DNA of 64,000 bases from Variovorax guangxiensis (GTDB lineage: Bacteria; Pseudomonadota; Gammaproteobacteria; Burkholderiales; Burkholderiaceae_C): positions 248,001-312,000 of the forward strand of contig NZ_RXFT01000007.1 of the NCBI RefSeq assembly GCF_003952165.1, given 5' to 3'. The translations under genes and the position numbers were made by a program. Every line of letters begins with the position of its first letter. Positions within the stretch are counted from its first letter, which is position 1. Positions 50,246 to 58,445 of the stretch are shown here, in pieces. The notes beneath the pieces are model-generated. The model saw only the letters and a list, made by a program, of their open reading frames with translations. It was not told where the DNA came from and made no database searches.

Positions 50246-50449
50246 TTGTCAGCGCCAGTCGATTCCATTCAAGAGCCTTTTGCGCCTCTGTCACAGGATC
50301 TTTCCGAGGCGGAAGTGCTGAAGATGAAGAACACTGAACTGCAGCGCCAACTGATTCAAGTGCAACGCGCATATCTGCAGCTCCAGAACCAAATGGCAGT
50401 CCTGCAGATGGAAAAGCTCGACGTCTTGGAAAAGACGCTGGGCGAATAG
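50246..50449 (+). CDS. Small coiled-coil protein after the tailspike, 67 aa
   Basis: The start is TTG at 50246 with a GGAG site; no ATG fits. The body is a continuous coiled coil (LKMKNTELQRQLIQVQRAYL, LQLQNQMAVLQMEKLDVLEK). It could be a fibre chaperone or adaptor. The function is unknown. Confidence 0.62.
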   Translation: MSAPVDSIQEPFAPLSQDLSEAEVLKMKNTELQRQLIQVQRAYLQLQNQMAVLQMEKLDVLEKTLGE

Positions 50450-50468
50450 TGCGGTCTGGGAGGCGCGC

Positions 50469-50762
50469 ATGACCCAAGAAACCCAGCCTGGCGAACTGCC
50501 TCGCGTCACGCGCGTGATCGACATGAAGCTGCCACTCACGTGGCTGCTGGGCGTCGGCTTCATGATCATCGCCGGCGGCTTCGGTCTGTACCACCAGATT
50601 GGGAGCCAGGGCGAGAAGCTGAACGAGGTGAAGGACCAGATCAAGGCCCTCCAGATTGCAGTGAACTCTGGCAACAGCCAGTCGACCACGCTGGCCGGCG
50701 AGATCGCAATCCTGCGCTTCCGGGTGGAGACGCTGGAGTCGGACAAGAGGAGGGCGCAATGA
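50469..50762 (+). CDS. Single-span membrane protein of the lysis module, 97 aa
   Basis: A short N-terminus precedes one hydrophobic span (LTWLLGVGFMIIAGGFGLYH), then a periplasmic coiled coil (EKLNEVKDQIKALQIAV) ending in ILRFRVETLESDKRR. This matches an inner-membrane spanin or holin-like lysis protein. The ATG has a GGAGG site and the stop overlaps the next gene. Confidence 0.7.
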   Translation: MTQETQPGELPRVTRVIDMKLPLTWLLGVGFMIIAGGFGLYHQIGSQGEKLNEVKDQIKALQIAVNSGNSQSTTLAGEIAILRFRVETLESDKRRAQ

Positions 50763-51268
50763 CCAATCAGCCTATGCACTTGGCAGACGTGATCGCCAAG
50801 ATTCTCAACCCAGGGCTCGCCATGTTGCCGATGGCGATGGACACGCCTCGCGCGCGCCTCATGCTGCTCACGATCGGCCGGCAGGAATCGAAGTTCAAGG
50901 ACCGGGCCCAAGTGCTCACCGGTGGCGGCAAAGGGCCTGCGCGCGGCTTCTGGCAGTTCGAGCAGGGTGGAGCGGTCAAAGGCGTCATGAACCATCCGGC
51001 CACGTGTGAACATGCGCGGCGCGTGTGCGATGAGCGCGGCGTGCCATGGGACCGCGCAGCGATCTGGGCAGCGCTTGAGCAGGACGATCTGCTGGCCTGC
51101 GCCTTCGCGCGCCTGAATCTCTGGTGGGCGCCTGGCGCGCTGCCGGAGATCGGTGACAGCGCCGCGGCGTGGAAGCTTTACGCCGATGTGACATGGCGCC
51201 CTGGCAAGCCTCATCCCGAGACTTGGCAGGGCTACTACAACGAGGCGCGTGCAGCGCTAGGAGTTTGA
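50759..51268 (+). CDS. Probable endolysin (lysozyme-like), 169 aa
   Basis: The product has a helical N-terminus, then LLTIGRQESKFKDRAQVLTG and GPARGFWQFEQGGAVKGVMN. The Glu in RQES is in the position of a lysozyme-type catalytic acid, and the GFWQFE loop recalls transglycosylase folds. It ends TWRPGKPHPETWQGYYNEAR. It has no signal peptide and sits between membrane lysis proteins, so it is likely the cell-wall hydrolase. Confidence 0.72.
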   Translation: MTNQPMHLADVIAKILNPGLAMLPMAMDTPRARLMLLTIGRQESKFKDRAQVLTGGGKGPARGFWQFEQGGAVKGVMNHPATCEHARRVCDERGVPWDRAAIWAALEQDDLLACAFARLNLWWAPGALPEIGDSAAAWKLYADVTWRPGKPHPETWQGYYNEARAALGV

Positions 51269-51270
51269 TC

Positions 51271-51687
51271 ATGGGCGCACTTCTCTCCCTCATCCCCGTC
51301 TTCTCGCAGCTGCTGGACAAGATCCTGCCCGACAAGACCGCCGCCGACGCTGCGAAGCTGAAGCTGGTCGAAATGGCCCAGCAGGGCGAACTCGCTCAGC
51401 TCCAGGCTGACACCGCCATTGCGACGGCGCAGACCGAGATCAACAAGGTGGAGGCATCCAGCACGCGCCTGTTCGTGGCGGGCTGGCGGCCGTTCGTCGG
51501 CTGGATCTGTGGCTTCGCGGTTGGCTTCAAGTTCATCGGCGGACCCGCGCTCTTCATGGTGGCCCAGGCCATCGGGCATCCGGTCGAGCTGCCGGTGATC
51601 GAGACTTCCGAACTGTGGCCGCTGCTGCTGGGCATGCTGGGCCTTGGTGGCCTGCGCACCGTCGAGAAAGTCAAGGGCGCTGCTTGA
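51271..51687 (+). CDS. Holin of the 3TM (GTA-type) superfamily
   Basis: The 138-residue product matches this family: LIPVFSQLLDKILPDKTAAD, a coiled middle (QQGELAQLQADTAIATAQTE), then RLFVAGWRPFVGWICGFAVG and LWPLLLGMLGLGGLRTVEK. It permits endolysin release. It ends 17 bp inside the convergent deoxyribosyltransferase gene. Confidence 0.88.
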   Translation: MGALLSLIPVFSQLLDKILPDKTAADAAKLKLVEMAQQGELAQLQADTAIATAQTEINKVEASSTRLFVAGWRPFVGWICGFAVGFKFIGGPALFMVAQAIGHPVELPVIETSELWPLLLGMLGLGGLRTVEKVKGAA

Positions 51688-52084
51688 GCACCCCAGCCAT
51701 CACCCTGATGGCCTCCTCCGCGCTCTCCGCGAGCGTGACGGCCCCGGCCAGCCCGGGCGCCAGCTTCTGCGCCCCATAGCCCACCACAGGCACGCCGCGG
51801 GCCGCAGCTACCCCCACTTCGAAGACTGTTCCCGAATCCGGCTCCTCGCCGCGGAAGGGCGCCAGGTTCGCCACCACGCCGTCGGCGGCGCGCAGCTTCG
51901 CCATGTTGGCGTCGTAGATCGCCTGGGCTGACGTGGCGTCGACCTCGCCATCAAAGGGCGACAGAGCCTCGAGCCCGTGCCTCTCGCAGACCGCAGCGAG
52001 CATGGCGAAGTGCTGCTCGGCGTCTGGTCGGAAGACGTCAGGGCCGGCAAGGTAGACGCGGGGGCGGGTGGGCATGGGCGCCAT
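51671..52084 (-). CDS. Nucleoside 2-deoxyribosyltransferase-like protein
   Basis: The 137-residue product has the family pattern: RVYLAGPDVFRPDAEQHFAM, LSPFDGEVDATSAQAIYDAN, ADGVVANLAPFRGEEPDSGT and FEVGVAAARGVPVVGYG, with the catalytic Glu expected in the GT-FEVG region. Such enzymes swap or remove bases on deoxynucleosides or deoxynucleotides. It is on the strand opposite to the late genes, next to attR, and behaves like a lysogenic cargo gene. Start at ATG 52084 (GGAG nearby) or 52075. Confidence 0.85.
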   Translation of the reverse strand: MAPMPTRPRVYLAGPDVFRPDAEQHFAMLAAVCERHGLEALSPFDGEVDATSAQAIYDANMAKLRAADGVVANLAPFRGEEPDSGTVFEVGVAAARGVPVVGYGAQKLAPGLAGAVTLAESAEEAIRVMAGVLKQRP

Positions 52085-52085
52085 G

Positions 52086-52430
52086 CTACTCCGACCCATT
52101 CCGCTCCACCGGCACCACCAGCCAGACCTGCCGGTGTTCCCAGACCTTCTGCAGGCCGTCAATGAACTCGGCATGGAGTTCTGTCCCCGAAAGAAGGAAT
52201 CCTGCGCCCTTGTAGGGCACGATTACGGGGTCTGTGATCCGCCCGCGGCCGGCCATCTGTGCCGTGCCGTAGCTCACGTAGAGACTGGCCTCGACGATGT
52301 TGCGCCCCGAGTTGTTCTTGTCCCGGTCGGATTCGAGGATGGTGATGGTGTAGCGCCCAGGCGGGTCGCGCTCTGCGGGCTTGAGGCGCAGACCCTGGCG
52401 CATCAGGAAGGTGACTTCGGCGAAGAACAT
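52086..52430 (-). CDS. Hypothetical cargo protein, 114 aa
   Basis: A beta-rich protein (RYTITILESDRDKNNSGRNI, then VEASLYVSYGTAQMAGRGRI and WEHRQVWLVVPVERNGSE) with no recognised domain. It lies 1 bp upstream of the deoxyribosyltransferase-like gene, so the two are probably one leftward unit at the right prophage edge, with a promoter expected between it and the tRNA. Confidence 0.6.
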   Translation of the reverse strand: MFFAEVTFLMRQGLRLKPAERDPPGRYTITILESDRDKNNSGRNIVEASLYVSYGTAQMAGRGRITDPVIVPYKGAGFLLSGTELHAEFIDGLQKVWEHRQVWLVVPVERNGSE

Positions 52431-52516
52431 GGCGAAAGCGGAACGCCTTGCGGAATGGATGCGGAATGGCGTGCCACATGTCAGCAAGCACTAGCGCCCG
52501 CCACGACGTAAATCCG

Positions 52517-52573
52517 TGGTGCCCGGGGCCGGAATCGAACCGGCACGCCTTGCGGCGGGGGATTTTGAGTCCC
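52517..52573. other. attR: phage-provided 3' end of tRNA-Leu
   Basis: These 57 bases are identical to attL (9059-9115). Here they complete the tRNA-Leu gene, so integration is neutral for the host tRNA. Identity stops at base 52574, in the anticodon stem. Confidence 0.95.
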
Positions 52574-52601
52574 CTGCGTCTACCAATTTCACCACCCGGG
52601 C
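52517..52601 (-). tRNA. tRNA-Leu (anticodon CAA)
   Basis: On the minus strand the 85-nt gene begins GCCCGGGTGGTGAAATTGG and ends in encoded CCA. The acceptor stem pairs GCCCGGG with CCCGGGC. The anticodon loop is CTCAAAA (anticodon CAA) on a GGGGA/TCCCC stem, and a long variable arm typical of tRNA-Leu is present. The T arm GCCGGTTCGATTCCGGC is perfect. It is the prophage attachment site. Confidence 0.97.
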
Positions 52602-52643
52602 AGGGTTCTGAACGAAGCCCAAAATTATGGCACAGTGGCTGGC

Positions 52644-53546
52644 ATGAACTATCCGACGATCGAAGACGCCATCGGCAAGACCCCTCTGGTCGCGCTGCAA
52701 CGCATCAATGCAGCAGAAAACGCCAGGCGCGGCAACGTGATTCTCGGCAAGCTCGAAGGCAACAACCCCGCCGGTTCGGTGAAAGACCGGCCGGCCCTCT
52801 CGATGATCCGGCGTGCCGAGGAGCGCGGCGAGATCAAGCCCGGCGACACGCTCATCGAAGCCACCTCCGGCAACACCGGCATCGCGCTCGCGATGGCCGC
52901 GGCCATCAAGGGCTACCGCATGGTGCTCATCATGCCGGAGGACCTTTCGGTCGAACGTGCGCAGACCATGAAGGCCTTCGGCGCCGAGCTCGTGCTCACG
53001 CCCAAGAGCGGCGGCATGGAATACGCCCGCGACCTCGCCGAGCAGATGGTGGCCCAGGGCAAGGGCCGCGTGCTCGACCAGTTCGCCAACCCCGACAACC
53101 CGCGCATCCACTACGAGACCACCGGCCCCGAGATCTGGGCCGACACCAAGGGCAAGGTCACGCACTTCGTGAGCGCGATGGGCACCACCGGCACCATCAC
53201 CGGCGTCTCGCGCTTCCTGAAAGAGAAAAACCCTGCCATCCGCATCATCGGCGCGCAGCCGGCCGAAGGCTCGCGCATACCGGGCATCCGCAAGTGGCCC
53301 GCCGAGTACTTGCCGAAAATCTTCGATCCCAGCCGTGTCGACGAGGAAATCAGCGTGAGCCAGAGCGATGCCGAGGAGATGTGCCGCCGCCTCGCGCGCG
53401 AGGAGGGCATCTTCGGCGGCATCTCTGCCGCGGGCGCGCTGTGGGCCGCGCTCGAAGTGTCGAAGACGGTGGAGAACGCGACCATCGTCTTCGTGGTCTG
53501 CGACCGCGGCGACCGATACCTCTCCACCGGCGTCTTCCCGGCTTAG
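52644..53546 (+). CDS. cysM: Cysteine synthase B (O-acetylserine sulfhydrylase)
   Basis: This 300-residue PLP enzyme makes cysteine from O-acetylserine and sulfide or thiosulfate. Lys47 (NPAGSVKDRP) binds PLP; EATSGNTGIALAMAAAIKGY and VSAMGTTGTITGVSRFLKEK are the substrate and phosphate loops. The extended ARREEGI-type loop and RIPGIRKWPAEYLP favour CysM over CysK. ATG 52644 is preferred over a GTG three codons upstream. It is divergent from tRNA-Leu. Confidence 0.92.
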   Translation: MNYPTIEDAIGKTPLVALQRINAAENARRGNVILGKLEGNNPAGSVKDRPALSMIRRAEERGEIKPGDTLIEATSGNTGIALAMAAAIKGYRMVLIMPEDLSVERAQTMKAFGAELVLTPKSGGMEYARDLAEQMVAQGKGRVLDQFANPDNPRIHYETTGPEIWADTKGKVTHFVSAMGTTGTITGVSRFLKEKNPAIRIIGAQPAEGSRIPGIRKWPAEYLPKIFDPSRVDEEISVSQSDAEEMCRRLAREEGIFGGISAAGALWAALEVSKTVENATIVFVVCDRGDRYLSTGVFPA

Positions 53547-53611
53547 GCTGCGACCGAACCGGCGCCTGCCCAACGCGAGCAGGCGCCAAAGAAGAAAGAA
53601 AAGAGACCCCC

Positions 53612-54187
53612 ATGCCCCACCCCAAGTTCTGCCAGGTCTGTGCCACGCCGCTCGAGTGGATCGCCCTGATGGAAGACGGCGGCCCCAAGGAGCGGCTGCG
53701 CTGCCCCAACTGCGGCCACACGCACTGGAATAATCCGACGCCCGTGCTCGCGGCCATCGTCGAATACCGTGGCCAGGTGCTGCTGGCGCGAAATGCCGCT
53801 TGGCCCGGCAAGATGTTCGCGCTCATCACCGGCTTCATGGAGGCCGGCGAGACGCCCGAGGAGGGCATCGCGCGCGAGGTGAAGGAAGAGACCAATCTCG
53901 ACGTGAGCGCCACGAAGATCGTGGGCGCCTACGACTTCCAGCGCATGAACCAGGTCATCATCGCCTACCACGTGGTGGCCGATGGCGAGGTGAAGCTCTC
54001 GCCCGAGCTGGTTGACTACCGGCTCTACGACCTGCCCGATCTCAAGTGCTGGCCAGCCGGCACCGGCTATGCGCTGGCCGACTGGCTGCGCACGCGCGGG
54101 CACGAGCCGGTGTTCTTCACCGCCGCCGAGAACGAGGAGCGCCGCCGCGGCCTCAACCTGCCCCCGGAGCCTGGCAATGCAAGCTGA
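53612..54187 (+). CDS. Nudix hydrolase with N-terminal zinc ribbon
   Basis: The 191-residue protein has a zinc ribbon (CQVCATPLEW, later CPNCGHTHWNNPTP) and then a Nudix box, GFMEAGETPEEGIAREVKEE, with the metal-binding Glu residues intact. The architecture resembles NudC-like NADH pyrophosphatases and related proteins. The true substrate is uncertain. It overlaps the following TusA-like gene by 11 bp. Confidence 0.88.
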   Translation: MPHPKFCQVCATPLEWIALMEDGGPKERLRCPNCGHTHWNNPTPVLAAIVEYRGQVLLARNAAWPGKMFALITGFMEAGETPEEGIAREVKEETNLDVSATKIVGAYDFQRMNQVIIAYHVVADGEVKLSPELVDYRLYDLPDLKCWPAGTGYALADWLRTRGHEPVFFTAAENEERRRGLNLPPEPGNAS

Positions 54188-54404
54188 TCGCGAGCTCGAC
54201 ACGCGCGGGCTGAACTGTCCGCTGCCCATCCTCAAGGCGAAGAAGTCCCTCAACGAGATGACGAGCGGCCAGCTGCTGAAGGTGGTGTCGACCGACCCCG
54301 GATCGATCCGCGACTTCCAGGCTTTCGCGCGCCAGACGGGCAATGAGCTGATGGAGCAGGAAACCGTCGGCACCGACTTCATCCATGTGCTCAAGCGCCG
54401 CTGA
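54177..54404 (+). CDS. TusA-family sulfurtransferase-like protein
   Basis: The 75-residue protein has the TusA motif LDTRGLNCPLPILKAKKSL with the persulfide Cys14, and ends FIHVLKRR. It carries sulfur to acceptors such as tRNA-modifying or molybdenum cofactor enzymes. Being next to cysM fits a sulfur-transfer context; which TusA role it plays cannot be told. Confidence 0.9.
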   Translation: MQADRELDTRGLNCPLPILKAKKSLNEMTSGQLLKVVSTDPGSIRDFQAFARQTGNELMEQETVGTDFIHVLKRR

Positions 54405-54425
54405 GCGCGACGAGCCGAGAAGAAA

Positions 54426-54449
54426 AAAGGGCCGCTGCTGCGGCCCTTT
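54426..54449. terminator. Bidirectional terminator between the TusA-like gene and galU
   Basis: A 10-bp stem (AAAGGGCCGC / GCGGCCCTTT) with a TGCT loop lies between the convergent genes. A-rich and T-rich flanks allow function on either strand. Confidence 0.8.
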
Positions 54450-54472
54450 CTGCGTGTGCTCGAAGCTGCGGA

Positions 54473-55363
54473 TTACAGCTTCAGGCTCTTGAGGTACTCG
54501 CGGAAATCCGCGCCCACTTCGGGGTGCGCCAGCGCCAGTTCCACCGACGCCTGCAGGAAGCCTTCCTTGCTGCCGCAGTCGTAGCGGATGCCCTTGTACG
54601 AGTAGGCGTAGACCGATTCCTTCTTCATCAGCGCCGCGATGCCGTCGGTCAGCTGGATCTCGCCGCCCGCGCCCTTGGGCTGGTTGCGGATCTCGTCGAA
54701 CACGCCCGGCGTGAGGATATAGCGGCCGGCCACGCCCAGGCGCGAGGGAGCCTCTTCGGGCTTCGGCTTCTCGATCATGCGGCTGACCTTCACCAGGCCT
54801 TCCTCGACCTTGTCGCCGGCCACGATGCCGTAGCGCTTGACGTGTTCGAGCGGAACTTCCTGCACCGCCAGCAGCGAGCCGCCGAGGCGGCCGAAGGCTT
54901 CGGTCATCTGCGCCAGCACGGGCTGGCCGCCGTCGGGGCCGACCATCAGGTCGTCCGCCAGCAGCACGGCGAAGGGTTCGTTGCCGACCAGGTGCTCGGC
55001 GCACAGCACCGCGTGGCCCAGGCCCAGCATGCGCGGCTGGCGCACATACGAGCAGGTCATGTCGTCGGGCATGACCGAGCGCGCGATGTTGAGCAGCGCG
55101 GTCTTGCCGCTGGCCTCGAGCTGGCTCTCGAGTTCGTAGGCGGTGTCGTAGTGGTCTTCGATCGCGCGCTTGTTGCGGCCGGTCACGAAGATCATGTCGC
55201 GGATGCCGGCTGCGTACGCTTCCTCGACGGCGTACTGGATCAGCGGCTTGTCGACCACGGGCAGCATTTCCTTGGGTTGCGCCTTCGTGGCCGGCAGGAA
55301 GCGGGTGCCGAAGCCTGCAACGGGAAATACGGCCTTGCGGATGCGGGTCGCGGATGTGGACAT
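54473..55363 (-). CDS. galU: UTP-glucose-1-phosphate uridylyltransferase
   Basis: This 296-residue enzyme makes UDP-glucose for envelope polysaccharides. The nucleotide-binding GFGTRFLPATKAQPKEMLPV, LLADDLMVG and GEIQLTDGIAALM motifs are present. ATG 55363 is chosen because it leads straight into the conserved IRKAVFPVAGFGTR start; an ATG 24 bp upstream is possible. Confidence 0.95.
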   Translation of the reverse strand: MSTSATRIRKAVFPVAGFGTRFLPATKAQPKEMLPVVDKPLIQYAVEEAYAAGIRDMIFVTGRNKRAIEDHYDTAYELESQLEASGKTALLNIARSVMPDDMTCSYVRQPRMLGLGHAVLCAEHLVGNEPFAVLLADDLMVGPDGGQPVLAQMTEAFGRLGGSLLAVQEVPLEHVKRYGIVAGDKVEEGLVKVSRMIEKPKPEEAPSRLGVAGRYILTPGVFDEIRNQPKGAGGEIQLTDGIAALMKKESVYAYSYKGIRYDCGSKEGFLQASVELALAHPEVGADFREYLKSLKL

Positions 55364-55462
55364 GGGCGGTTCAGCGTCTTTCGTCAAAGAGGGGGATGGC
55401 AGGATGCGAAACGGCGCGCAGCCGCTCCAAGCATCCTAAACGCCTTCGAAACCCGGAGTCTG

Positions 55463-58342
55463 TCAGCCGAGGCGTACAAGCTGGTCGCGCAGGCGCTCCA
55501 GAGTGGCCGTGAAGTCAGTAAGACGTTTACGTTCCTGCTCGATCACGGCCGGCGGGGCCTTCGCGACGAACGCTTCGTTACCCAATTTCGAGTGCACTTT
55601 GGCGATCTCGCCTTCGACGCGCGCCACTTCCTTGCCGATGCGAAGCTTCTCCGCGGCCTTGTCGATTTCCATGTGCAGGCACAGGCGCGCCGCGCCAACC
55701 ACGGCCACGGGCGCGGCTTCGGCTGCAGCCGACCACGAGGCCTCGTCGTCGAAGACCTTCACTTCCTTGAGCTTGGCGAGCGCCTGCAGCACCGGCGCCG
55801 ATTCGCGCAGGAAGGCCGCGCCTTCGGCATCGTCGGCCACCGCGTACAGCGGCAGGCGCGTGGCCGGCGACACGTTCATCTCGCCGCGCAGCGTCCGGCA
55901 CGCATCCACCAGCGCCTTCAGCCGTGCGACGTACGCTTCGGCCGCCTCGTCGATCTTCTCGGGCTGGCTCTTCGGATACGCGGCGATCATGATCGACTCG
56001 CCCTCACGTCCTGCAACCTTCGACACCTTCTGCCACAGCTCTTCGGTGATGAACGGAATCACCGGGTGCGCGAGGCGCAGCAGGGTTTCGAGCACGCGGA
56101 TGAGCGTGCGGCGCGTGGCGCGCTTCTGCGCGTCGTCGCCGGTCTGGATCTGCACCTTGGCGATTTCGAGGTACCAGTCGCAGAACTCGTCCCAGGCGAA
56201 CTGGTAGATCGCGGTGGCCACGTTGTCGAGGCGGTATTCCTCGAAGCCCTGGGCCACCTCGGCCTCCACGCGCTGCAGCTTCGACACGATCCAGTAGTCG
56301 GCGCGGCTGAACTTCAGGTAGCCGTGGGCCTTGCCGCCGACCTGGCACTCTTCCTTGCTGTGCTCCAGCAGGCCGCAGTCCTGGCCCTCGCAGTTCATCA
56401 GCACGAAGCGCGTGGCGTTCCACAGCTTGTTGCAGAAGTTGCGATAGCCCTCGCAGCGCTTCGAGTCGAAGTTGATGCTTCGGCCCAGCGAGGCCAGCGA
56501 AGCGAAGGTGAAGCGCAGCGCGTCGGCGCCGAAGGCCGGAATGCCGTCCGGAAACTCTTTTTGCGTGTTCTTGCGAACGGCCGGCGCCGTCTCGGGCTTG
56601 CGCAGGCCCTGTGTGCGCTTGTCCAGGAGCGCGGGCAGCTCGATGCCGTCGATCAGGTCCACCGGGTCGAGCACGTTGCCTTCCGACTTGCTCATCTTCT
56701 TGCCCTGGGCGTCGCGCACCAGGCCGTGGATGTACACGTGCTTGAACGGCACCTTGCCGATGAAGTGCTTGGTCATCATGATCATCCGGGCGACCCAGAA
56801 GAAGATGATGTCGTAGCCGGTCACCAGCACGGTGGAGGGCAGGTACAGGTCGAGGTCCTGCGTCTTCCCGGGCCAGCCCAGCGACGAGAAGGGCACCAGC
56901 GCCGACGAATACCAGGTGTCGAGCACGTCCTCGTCGCGCGTCAGCGTCTTGCCGGGCGCCTTGGCCTGCGCGGCGGCTTCGTCTTCCGCCACGTACACGT
57001 TGCCTTCCTCGTCGTACCAGGCGGGAATCTGGTGGCCCCACCAGAGCTGGCGCGAGATGGTCCAGTCCTGGATGTTCTCCATCCAGTGGTTGTAGGTGTT
57101 GACCCAGTTCTCGGGCACGAAGCGCACCTCGCCCGACTTGACCACGTCGATGGCCTTCTGCGCGATCGACTGGCCGTCCGCGCCGGGGCGCGTCATGGCC
57201 ACGTACCACTGGTCGGTGAGCATCGGCTCGACGATGGCGCCCGAGCGCGCGCAGCGCGGCACCATCAGCTTGTGCTTCTTTACCTCGACCAGCAGGCCCA
57301 GCGCGTCGAGGTCGGCCACGATGGCCTTGCGCGCCACGAAGCGGTCGAGGCCGCGGTACTTCTCGGGGGCGTTGTCGTTGATGGTGGCGTCGAGCGTGAG
57401 CACGCCGATCATGTCCAGCTTGTGGCGCTGGCCGACGGCGTAGTCGTTGTAGTCGTGCGCGGGCGTGACCTTCACGACGCCGGTGCCGAACTCCTTGTCG
57501 ACGTAGTCGTCGGCAATGATCGGGATCAGCCTGTCCACCAGCGGCAGCTTCACGCGCTGGCCGATCAGGTGCTTGTAGCGCTCGTCCTCGGGGTGGACCA
57601 TCACGGCCGTGTCGCCGAGCATGGTTTCGGGCCGGGTGGTCGCCACGGTCAGCGTGCCGCTGCCGTCTTCCAGCGGATAGGCGATGTGCCAGAGCGAGCC
57701 GTCTTCCTCTTCGCTCTCGACTTCGAGGTCGCTCACCGAGGTCTTGAGCACCGGGTCCCAGTTGCCCAGGCGCTTGCCGCGGTAGATCAGGCCTTCTTCG
57801 TACAGCTTCACGAAGGTGTGGGTCACGACCTTGGAGAGGTCGTCGTCCATGGTGAAGTACTCGCGGCTCCAGTCCACCGTGTCGCCCATGCGGCGCATCT
57901 GCTGGGTGATGGTGTTGCCCGACTTCTCCTTCCACTCCCACACGCGCGCCACGAAGTTCTTGCGGCCCAGGTCGTGGCGGCTGACCTTCTGCTCCTGCAG
58001 CTGGCGCTCCACCACGATCTGCGTCGCGATGCCGGCGTGGTCGGTGCCGGGCACCCACAGCGTGTTGTCGCCCTTCATGCGGTGATACCGCGCGAGGCTG
58101 TCCATGATCGTCTGGTTGAACGCATGGCCCATGTGCAGCGTGCCCGTCACGTTGGGCGGCGGCAGCTGGATCGCGAACGACTCGGCGCCTTCCTTGGGTT
58201 GCTGCGTGCCGCGGAAGCCGGCCTTGGCGTAGCCGCGCTTCTCCCATTCGGGGCCCCAGTGCGCCTCGATGGCGGCGGGCTCGAACGATTTGGAAAGGCT
58301 GTCCAGACCAGGCTGGGCGGAAGGGGTGGTGGGTTCGCTCAT
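55463..58342 (-). CDS. valS: Valyl-tRNA synthetase
   Basis: This 959-residue class I synthetase charges tRNA-Val. HMGH (residues 70-73, within PPPNVTGTLHMGHAF) and GKKMSKSEGN are the two class signatures. The long editing domain lies between them, and the C-terminal coiled arm (LRIGKEVARVEGEIAKVHSK) is present. The frame is open upstream, but ATG 58342 gives the usual N-terminus. Confidence 0.97.
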   Translation of the reverse strand: MSEPTTPSAQPGLDSLSKSFEPAAIEAHWGPEWEKRGYAKAGFRGTQQPKEGAESFAIQLPPPNVTGTLHMGHAFNQTIMDSLARYHRMKGDNTLWVPGTDHAGIATQIVVERQLQEQKVSRHDLGRKNFVARVWEWKEKSGNTITQQMRRMGDTVDWSREYFTMDDDLSKVVTHTFVKLYEEGLIYRGKRLGNWDPVLKTSVSDLEVESEEEDGSLWHIAYPLEDGSGTLTVATTRPETMLGDTAVMVHPEDERYKHLIGQRVKLPLVDRLIPIIADDYVDKEFGTGVVKVTPAHDYNDYAVGQRHKLDMIGVLTLDATINDNAPEKYRGLDRFVARKAIVADLDALGLLVEVKKHKLMVPRCARSGAIVEPMLTDQWYVAMTRPGADGQSIAQKAIDVVKSGEVRFVPENWVNTYNHWMENIQDWTISRQLWWGHQIPAWYDEEGNVYVAEDEAAAQAKAPGKTLTRDEDVLDTWYSSALVPFSSLGWPGKTQDLDLYLPSTVLVTGYDIIFFWVARMIMMTKHFIGKVPFKHVYIHGLVRDAQGKKMSKSEGNVLDPVDLIDGIELPALLDKRTQGLRKPETAPAVRKNTQKEFPDGIPAFGADALRFTFASLASLGRSINFDSKRCEGYRNFCNKLWNATRFVLMNCEGQDCGLLEHSKEECQVGGKAHGYLKFSRADYWIVSKLQRVEAEVAQGFEEYRLDNVATAIYQFAWDEFCDWYLEIAKVQIQTGDDAQKRATRRTLIRVLETLLRLAHPVIPFITEELWQKVSKVAGREGESIMIAAYPKSQPEKIDEAAEAYVARLKALVDACRTLRGEMNVSPATRLPLYAVADDAEGAAFLRESAPVLQALAKLKEVKVFDDEASWSAAAEAAPVAVVGAARLCLHMEIDKAAEKLRIGKEVARVEGEIAKVHSKLGNEAFVAKAPPAVIEQERKRLTDFTATLERLRDQLVRLG

Positions 58343-58445
58343 GGGAAATGCAGGAACGGCCCTTCGGGGCCGTCGGGGACACAGGGAGGTAGCCGGCGAT
58401 TTTACCGGGGCGGCCCCTGTCATGGCCGCCACTGATAATTCCGGC

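Larger units (their letters stand above)
9059..52573. mobile_element. Complete-looking 43.5-kb podovirus-like prophage in tRNA-Leu(CAA)
   Basis: A 57-bp direct repeat bounds a block that holds integrase, repressor, Cro-like protein, replication and recombination genes, terminase, portal, capsid, short-tail, ejection, tailspike and lysis genes. Gene content (Bbp16- and Bbp19-like proteins, T7 gp11-like tail protein, large internal proteins, no tape measure or tail tube) indicates a short-tailed phage related to Bordetella BPP-1 and epsilon15. No essential gene looks degraded except one small early gene split at a C tract, so it may be inducible. Confidence 0.93.

Noticed and set aside
48453..50449. 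Diversity-generating retroelement like that of BPP-1
   Set aside because: No reverse transcriptase or avd-like gene and no obvious template/variable repeat pair near the tailspike 3' end were seen.
54524..58435. 1303-codon open frame antisense to galU and valS
   Set aside because: It is a high-GC shadow frame. valS and galU on the minus strand have full family motifs; the antisense product is His/Val/Arg/Leu-biased and lacks any domain.
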